A stretch of 64,000 nucleotides of DNA from Reyranella massiliensis 521 (GTDB taxonomy: Bacteria > Pseudomonadota > Alphaproteobacteria > Reyranellales > Reyranellaceae), in the NCBI RefSeq assembly GCF_000312425.1, contig NZ_HE997181.1, positions 406,002-470,001 on the forward strand, written 5' to 3'. Shown in pieces: positions 59,139-64,000 of the stretch. Below the pieces are notes generated by a model. The model was not told where the DNA came from. It was given only the letters and a program-made list of their open reading frames with translations, and ran no database searches. Numbering within the stretch: the first letter of the stretch is position 1; each line of letters begins with the position of its first letter. Position numbers and translations under genes: made by a program.

Positions 59139-59612
59139 ATGATCTCCTTGGATGCTATCGACCGGCGCATTCTCGAACGGCTGCAACACGATGGCCGGCT
59201 GAGCAATGCCGACCTCGCCGAGCAGGTCGGCCTCTCGTCGTCGCCGTGCTGGCGGCGGGTCAAGGCGCTCGAGGAGGCGGGTGTCATCAAGGGGTATGCC
59301 GCACAGCTCGACGCCAAGTCGGTCGGCCTCTCGGTCAATGTCTTCATGAGTGTGTCGCTCTCCACCCAGGTCGAAAAGGCGCTGAAAGACTTCGAGCGGG
59401 CGGCTGCGGAGCGGCCCGAGGTGATGGAGTGCTACCTGATGACCGGCGACAGCGACTACCTGCTGCGGGTCGTGGTACCCGACCTCGAAGCCTATGAGCG
59501 CTTCGTGATGGACTTCACCAAGATCGCCGGCATCGCCCAGATCCGCAGCTCCTTCGCCTTACGTCCGGTGAAGCAGGGCACGGCATTGCCTCTCTCGGTC
59601 TCGGGCCGCTAA
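59139..59612 (+). CDS. Lrp/AsnC family transcriptional regulator
   Basis: This 157-residue protein has the AsnC helix-turn-helix LDAIDRRILERLQHDGRLSNADLAEQVGLSSSPCWRRVKALEEAGVI and a RAM domain with VMECYLMTGDSDYLLRVVVPDLEAYERF. It is divergent from the AceE-like/mtnA operon across 88 bp, so it probably senses an amino acid or 2-oxo acid and controls that operon. A weak promoter, TTGCGT (59074) to TGTATA (59098), can be drawn. The AT-rich CTAGAATTCGGCATTTAG (59118-59135) resembles Lrp-type sites. Confidence 0.9.
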   Translation: MISLDAIDRRILERLQHDGRLSNADLAEQVGLSSSPCWRRVKALEEAGVIKGYAAQLDAKSVGLSVNVFMSVSLSTQVEKALKDFERAAAERPEVMECYLMTGDSDYLLRVVVPDLEAYERFVMDFTKIAGIAQIRSSFALRPVKQGTALPLSVSGR

Positions 59613-59620
59613 GAAGGGCA

Positions 59621-60655
59621 ATGGCCACTCCGACCACTTCCCCGGGGTTCCCCTGGGGCATGACGATCCTGTTTGTCCTGGCGGTCCTGCTCTACGGCCC
59701 CTTCATCACCAACATATTGACCGCGCGCAGTAGCGACGCGGCCGGCCGCGGCATGTCCCTGGGGTTCGCCGTGATCCAGGGGCTCGTGCTGTGGATCGTG
59801 CTGGCCTCGATGTTCGCGGTGGCAATCCTGCGCGGCGCAATGCCGTCCTACGCTACAGCGGCCGCCATCGTGTTCCTGCCGCTGTCGGCAATTGCCGCAG
59901 CCTCAGCCATGGGTCTCTACAATGATCGTTATGGCGACTGGCTGGCCGTCGTCCCGGCGTTGTTGCCGTTGCTGCTGGCGCTCTATGCATTCTGGGCACG
60001 AATGGTCGGCTGGCACGACACGCTGCCGCCAGTGCCGACGACCGCGATCCTGGGAGGTGCCATCGTCGTTCTGACGATCATGCCGCTGGTGCTGACCACC
60101 ATCGAATACATGCCCAATCCGGAACGGGAGGCCGCGCAGGCCGCCGAGCGCAGGAGATGGGAAGAGGACGAGAAGAAGCGCGTGGCGGAAGCCGACGCAG
60201 CTGACGCCGCGCGCTTCGCCAAACTCGGCCCAGACTCGCATCTCGGCGACTATCTCGAAGATTTGCCCCTCGGCGCCATGCACCATCGCCAGGCTCTGGC
60301 TGGGGCGAGGCTGGTCAAGACGCGGACTGCCGATGCCGTTCAGTTGCTCGGACAGGACAGGCTTGGCGATCTGTCGCAACTCTGGGCACTCGACATCGAG
60401 CCCTCCGCGGTATGCGCGGCCTATCGCGAGGCGCTCCAGGCAGAAGCGGCGAAGATTACAAAGACGAGGTCCGATTACATCAGTGTCGCAATCGACCTCG
60501 AGTGGCAGTTGCCCAATATCGAATGGCTAACGGGCAACGGATGCGATCTGTCCGGACCCTTAGGTGACGCTGCGAACCGGGTGCGCAGTGTCTCCGATTC
60601 CGAACGGATGGCTGAGCTTGCCGATCGGCTGACGGCGCTAGGCAGACGTCCCTAG
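59621..60655 (+). CDS. Uncharacterised membrane protein with cytoplasmic C-terminal domain
   Basis: This 344-residue protein has five or so hydrophobic helices in the first 165 residues (MTILFVLAVLLYGPFI, LGFAVIQGLVLWIVLASMFAV, AAAIVFLPLSAIAAASAMGL, LAVVPALLPLLLALYAFWA, AILGGAIVVLTIMPLVLTTI). A charged helical stretch follows (PEREAAQAAERRRWEEDEKKRVAEADAADAARFAK), then a roughly 140-residue soluble domain with no family I recognise (helical, with DSHLGDYLEDLPLG). It follows the Lrp gene by 8 bp and may be co-transcribed. Its stop shares CTAG with the convergent phzF-like gene. Confidence 0.75.
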   Translation: MATPTTSPGFPWGMTILFVLAVLLYGPFITNILTARSSDAAGRGMSLGFAVIQGLVLWIVLASMFAVAILRGAMPSYATAAAIVFLPLSAIAAASAMGLYNDRYGDWLAVVPALLPLLLALYAFWARMVGWHDTLPPVPTTAILGGAIVVLTIMPLVLTTIEYMPNPEREAAQAAERRRWEEDEKKRVAEADAADAARFAKLGPDSHLGDYLEDLPLGAMHHRQALAGARLVKTRTADAVQLLGQDRLGDLSQLWALDIEPSAVCAAYREALQAEAAKITKTRSDYISVAIDLEWQLPNIEWLTGNGCDLSGPLGDAANRVRSVSDSERMAELADRLTALGRRP

Positions 60656-61560
60656 GCGAGGTCGATCGTTCCGCTCATCATCGGCACGCAGCGGCCGCCG
60701 ATGTAGGTTGCGACGACCTTGCCGCTCTTCTTTTCGGCAGAAGCTTCGAGCACGCTCGGACGGCCCATGTCGAAACCCTGGCCGATCGTCCGCGCGAAGG
60801 TGAGATCGGCTTCCGGCCGGTGGTGCGCGAGCAGGCCGATCAACGCCACATTGGCGGCGCCGGTGGCGGGATCCTCGGGGATGCCGTGCTCGGGCGCGAA
60901 CATGCGGGTCTGCACGTCGATCGGCCCATCGGGTGCCTGGACGTAGAGATGGATGCCGACGATGCGCTCGCGTGGCAGCTCGCGGGCGAAGACTTCGGGC
61001 CGCGGCGCCGCCGAACGCAGTGCCTCGCGCGACGCAAGCTCGACGAAGAGCAGCGGCGCTCCGCACGAAGCGACGATGGGACGATGGACATCGAGCTTGA
61101 GCGCCGTCGCGTCGAGCGAGCAGGCGCGCTGGACGATCTCGGGTGCAATCTCCTCGCCGAAGCTCAGCGGTACCGGCGCGGCGAGCCGGGTCGCTACGAC
61201 AGCGCCGCCATCGCGCCGGATATCCATGTTCACCAGGCCGGCCTTCTCCTCGAACACCAGGCGATCGCCGACGACAGGCTTGCCGTAGCTCGCGCCGGCG
61301 CGGGACAGCACGAAGGCTGTGCCGACATTGGGATGGCCGGCAAACGGCATCTCCGCCTTAGGGGTAAAGATGCGCACCTCTGCCGTATGCCGGGGGTCCT
61401 TCGGCGGCAGCACGAAGGTCGTCTCCGCGAGGTTGAATTCGGCAGCGATGGCCTGCATGCGTTCGGTCGACAGCCCCTGCGCATTGGTGACCACGGCCAG
61501 CGGATTGCCGCCGAACTGGCGATCGGTGAAGACGTCGACGGTGGTGAATTCGAGTTTCAT
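60652..61560 (-). CDS. PhzF family phenazine-biosynthesis isomerase-like protein
   Basis: This 302-residue protein has VDVFTDRQFGGNPLAVV, the catalytic glutamate E46 in EFNLAETTFVLPP, MPFAGHPNVGTAF and DPATGAANVAL, the diaminopimelate-epimerase-like two-domain fold of PhzF. Most such genes outside phenazine clusters, as here, are isomerases of unknown substrate (no phz genes are present). Its stop shares the CTAG at 60652-60655 with the upstream convergent gene. Confidence 0.89.
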   Translation of the reverse strand: MKLEFTTVDVFTDRQFGGNPLAVVTNAQGLSTERMQAIAAEFNLAETTFVLPPKDPRHTAEVRIFTPKAEMPFAGHPNVGTAFVLSRAGASYGKPVVGDRLVFEEKAGLVNMDIRRDGGAVVATRLAAPVPLSFGEEIAPEIVQRACSLDATALKLDVHRPIVASCGAPLLFVELASREALRSAAPRPEVFARELPRERIVGIHLYVQAPDGPIDVQTRMFAPEHGIPEDPATGAANVALIGLLAHHRPEADLTFARTIGQGFDMGRPSVLEASAEKKSGKVVATYIGGRCVPMMSGTIDLA

Positions 61561-61627
61561 GGGTCGAGCCTAGCGGCTTGCCCGGCGGCGCTTGCGCGAG
61601 ATTAATTGGGTGCAGAAGGAGAAAGCC

Positions 61628-62485
61628 TTGGCCTATCAGACGCTCAGCTACAGTCGCGACGATCGTGTCGCCACCATCACCCTCAATCGGCCGGATCGGC
61701 TGAATGCGATCACCCGCGAGATGCCCGACGAGATTCGGGCCGCGGTCGAGGAAGCCAATCGCGACGATCTCGTCCATGTCGTCGTCCTGCAGGGCGCGGG
61801 CCGCGCCTTCTGCGCCGGCTACGACCTGAAGAATGCCGCCGAGCGTCCGCGCGGCACCGGCGGCAGCCAGGAGATGCCCTGGGATCCGTTCATCGACTTC
61901 CAGCTCATGGACCACAACACGCAGTGCTTTCAGTCCCTGTGGCGCAGCTACAAGCCCACGATCTGCAAGATCCATGGCTATGCCGTCGCCGGCGGCAGCG
62001 ACATCGCGCTGTCCTGCGATCTGGTGGTGATGGCCGAGGATGCGAAGATCGGCTACCCGCCCGCCCGTGTCTGGGGCTGTCCGACGACGATGATGTGGGT
62101 CTATCGGGTCGGGGCGGAGCGGGCCAAGCGCCTGCTCTTTACGGGCGATCTGATCGACGGCTGCGAAGCGGAGCGGATCGGCCTCATCACCCAGGCCGTG
62201 CCGGCCGGCGAACTCGATGCTGCGGTGCAAAAGATTGCGGACCGGATGAAGGGCGTGCCGAAGAATCAGCTCTGGATGCAGAAAACCGCCATCAACAGCG
62301 CCTTCGAGAACATGGGGATGCGGACGACCCAGACTTTGGCGACCCTGTTCGACGGCATGACGCGCCATTCGCCGGAAGGCATCTGGTTCAAGCAGCGTGC
62401 CGAGGAAAAGGGTTTTCATCAGGCGGTGCAGGAACGCGACAGCGGCGATCCGATCCCCGGCAGCAAGCCGCCGCGAAACAATTGA
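61628..62485 (+). CDS. Enoyl-CoA hydratase/isomerase family protein
   Basis: This 285-residue crotonase has GRAFCAGYDLKNAA and HGYAVAGGSDIALSCDLVVMA (Asp at the first catalytic position, AGGSDIAL), and GYPPARVWGCPTT in place of the second glutamate motif, so the reaction is probably not standard hydration. The TTG at 61628 is preferred: AGAAGGAG ends six bases upstream, and the product then begins LAYQTLSY, as in relatives. An earlier in-frame TTG (61592) and GTG (61610) would lie over that Shine-Dalgarno. It is divergent from phzF and precedes an acyl-CoA synthetase gene by 45 bp. Confidence 0.87.
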   Translation: MAYQTLSYSRDDRVATITLNRPDRLNAITREMPDEIRAAVEEANRDDLVHVVVLQGAGRAFCAGYDLKNAAERPRGTGGSQEMPWDPFIDFQLMDHNTQCFQSLWRSYKPTICKIHGYAVAGGSDIALSCDLVVMAEDAKIGYPPARVWGCPTTMMWVYRVGAERAKRLLFTGDLIDGCEAERIGLITQAVPAGELDAAVQKIADRMKGVPKNQLWMQKTAINSAFENMGMRTTQTLATLFDGMTRHSPEGIWFKQRAEEKGFHQAVQERDSGDPIPGSKPPRNN

Positions 62486-62530
62486 CGGCTACAATTGAGA
62501 GCAGAGCCGAGCCTGTTTAAGGTTCGAGCC

Positions 62531-64000
62531 ATGAACATGACCCAGATTTCCTACGACCACGGCGTTTCCGACAAGAAGCTGATCGGCGAGACCATCGGCT
62601 CCTACTTCGATCGTACCGTCGAGACCTATCGCGACCGGGAAGCGCTGGTGGTTCGCCACCAGAACGTGCGCTGGAGCTGGGGAGAGCTGGGGCGGCGGGT
62701 CGACGATCTCGCCGCTGGCCTGCTGACGCTCGGCCTGGAGCGCGGCGACCGGGTCGGCATCTGGTCGCCCAACACGTCGGAGTGGACCCTGGCGCAGTTC
62801 GCCACGGCCAAGGCGGGGCTGGTGCTGGTCAACGTCAATCCGGCCTACCGGCGCGCCGAACTCGAATACGCGATGAACAAGGTCGAGTGCAAAGCGCTGA
62901 TCCTGGCGCCGGCGCTGAAGACCTCGAACTATCTCGAGATCGTCCAGGATCTCGTGAAAGACAGAAAGCTTCCGCACCTCAAGCACATCGTCCGGCTGGG
63001 GACGGAGAAGACGCCGGGCATGCTGAATTTCGACGATGTCGCGAAGGCCGGAGGCAATGCCGAGAAGGCCAGGATCGCCGATCTCGCGCCCAAGCTGCAG
63101 TTCGACGATGCGATCAACATCCAGTTCACGTCGGGCACCACCGGCTATCCCAAGGGCGCCACGCTCAGCCACCACAATATCCTGAACAACGGCTACTTCG
63201 TGGGCGAGGGGCTGAAACTCACGCCCGAAGACCGGCTCTGCATCCCGGTGCCGCTCTACCACTGCTTCGGCATGGTGATGGGCAATCTGGGCTGTCTGAC
63301 GCACGGCTCGACGATGATCTATCCGGCCGAGGCTTTCGATCCGTTGGCGACCCTGCAGGCGGTTTCCGAGGAACGCTGCACCGCGCTCTACGGCGTGCCC
63401 ACGATGTTCATTGCCCAGCTCGATCATCCGGAGTTCGCCAGGTTCGATCTCAAGAGCCTGCGCACGGGCATCATGGCGGGCTCGCCCTGTCCCATCGAAG
63501 TGATGAAGCGCGTGCAGAGCCAGATGAACATGGGCGAGGTCACGATCGCCTACGGGATGACCGAGACCTCGCCGGTGTCGACCCAGTGCGCCACCGACGA
63601 TCCGGTCGAGCGGCGCGTCTCGACCGTGGGGCAGGTCCTGCCGCACATCGAGATCAAGATCGTCGATAGCGAGGGCAAGGCTGTGCCGCGCGGCGAGACG
63701 GGCGAGTTCTGCACCCGTGGCTATTCGGTCATGAAGGGCTACTGGAACGACGAGGCCAAGACCAAGGAGGCCGTCGACGACGCCGGATGGATGCATACCG
63801 GCGATCTCGCCATCATGGACGAGCAAGGCTACGTCAATATCGTCGGCCGCCTCAAGGACATGGTGATCCGCGGCGGCGAGAACGTCTATCCGCGCGAGAT
63901 CGAGGAGTTCCTCTATCGCCATCCCAAGGTGCAGGACGTGCAGGTGATCGGCGTGCCCGACCAGAAGTACGGCGAGGAAGTCTGCGCCTGGATCAAGTTG
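62531..64000 (+). CDS. AMP-binding acyl-CoA synthetase (FadD-like), 3' truncated
   Basis: The frame is open from ATG 62531 to the last base of the window (490 codons), so the C-terminus is missing. It begins [11 protein letters not shown] and has the ATP/AMP motif [11 protein letters not shown] (residues 199-209). Other adenylate-forming-enzyme motifs are [18 protein letters not shown] and [34 protein letters not shown] is typical of long- or medium-chain fatty-acyl-CoA synthases. It would activate a carboxylic acid to its CoA thioester with ATP. The chain length is not predictable. It follows a crotonase gene on the same strand, so a short beta-oxidation-like operon is likely. Confidence 0.9.
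   Translation, partial: MNMTQISYDHGVSDKKLIGETIGSYFDRTVETYRDREALVVRHQNVRWSWGELGRRVDDLAAGLLTLGLERGDRVGIWSPNTSEWTLAQFATAKAGLVLVNVNPAYRRAELEYAMNKVECKALILAPALKTSNYLEIVQDLVKDRKLPHLKHIVRLGTEKTPGMLNFDDVAKAGGNAEKARIADLAPKLQFDDAINIQFTSGTTGYPKGATLSHHNILNNGYFVGEGLKLTPEDRLCIPVPLYHCFGMVMGNLGCLTHGSTMIYPAEAFDPLATLQAVSEERCTALYGVPTMFIAQLDHPEFARFDLKSLRTGIMAGSPCPIEVMKRVQSQMNMGEVTIAYGMTETSPVSTQCATDDPVERRVSTVGQVLPHIEIKIVDSEGKAVPRGETGEFCTRGYSVMKGYWNDEAKTKEAVDDAGWMHTGDLAIMDEQGYVNIVGRLKDMVIRGGENVYPREIEEFLYRHPKVQDVQVIGVPDQKYGEEVCAWIKL

Noticed and set aside
1..64000. Searches for CRISPR arrays, tRNA genes, insertion sequences, toxin-antitoxin or phage-defence loci
   Set aside because: No regular spaced repeats, cloverleaf-like sequences, transposase or integrase motifs were seen. 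The GIY-YIG gene is the only nuclease-like gene and has no defence neighbours.

Overview
The window is about 64 kb of GC-rich, densely packed bacterial chromosome that looks alphaproteobacterial. The markers are an HWE/HisKA_2-type sensor kinase, a promoter matching the EcfG general-stress consensus in front of a DUF3309 gene, a DUF2239 gene, a ChvA/NdvA-type glucan exporter, and a COG2907 oxidase, DUF1365 and fasciclin group of the kind found in ECF11 (RpoE/ChrR) regulons. Four crotonase-fold genes, an orphan Bug/TctC binding protein and many small catabolic operons suggest a metabolically versatile soil or water organism of the Hyphomicrobiales/Rhodospirillales type. The genus cannot be fixed from the sequence alone. 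I saw no rRNA, tRNA, CRISPR array, insertion sequence, integrase or phage gene.

Region 1 (1-6.3 kb) looks stress-related: a truncated FAD oxidoreductase, DUF1365 and fasciclin genes, a three-PAS histidine kinase, a DUF3309 peptide behind an EcfG-like promoter, and a GIY-YIG gene divergent from DUF2239 across two AT-rich palindromes. Region 2 (6.3-14.7 kb) holds a pyridoxamine-oxidase-like gene divergent from a MocR regulator, a beta-lactamase-fold protein that has lost its catalytic motifs, an SDR, a carotenoid oxygenase, a TetR/GST divergent pair and a DUF4198 protein. Region 3 (14.7-25.5 kb) holds a crotonase/amidohydrolase operon, a 2-keto-4-pentenoate-hydratase-like gene, a lipoprotein, carbonic anhydrase, two divergent aminotransferases, an SMP-30 protein, a GNAT, and a membrane-anchored haem peroxidase coupled to cytochrome b561.

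Region 4 (25.5-35.5 kb) holds RidA, an orphan TctC protein divergent from an ADP-forming acyl-CoA synthetase across only 20 bp, a second MocR regulator, a methyltransferase/cupin pair, phenylalanine hydroxylase divergent from an Lrp regulator, a threonine-dehydratase-like enzyme and an M20 amidohydrolase. Region 5 (35.5-52.5 kb) is dominated by transport: a glucan-type ABC exporter, a complete NMT1/Tau-type importer, an ABC-F protein, a deaminase and aldolase operon, and a sugar importer (binding protein and two permeases, no ATPase) divergent from aldose epimerase, SDR and two membrane-protein genes. It ends with an adenylate cyclase. Region 6 (52.5-64 kb) holds an alpha/beta hydrolase, an MgtC/DUF4010 membrane protein, an operon of a transketolase/AceE-like enzyme, mtnA and a crotonase divergent from a second Lrp gene, then an unknown membrane protein, PhzF, a crotonase and a truncated acyl-CoA synthetase.

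The most unusual sequence features are the 26-bp near-palindrome at 26951-26976, which carries two start codons and one symmetric -10 element and suggests divergent leaderless transcription; the pseudo-beta-lactamase at 8647-10275; the ECF-type promoters at 2039 and 4866; the paired palindromes at 5598-5649; and two convergent gene pairs whose stop codons share one CTAG.
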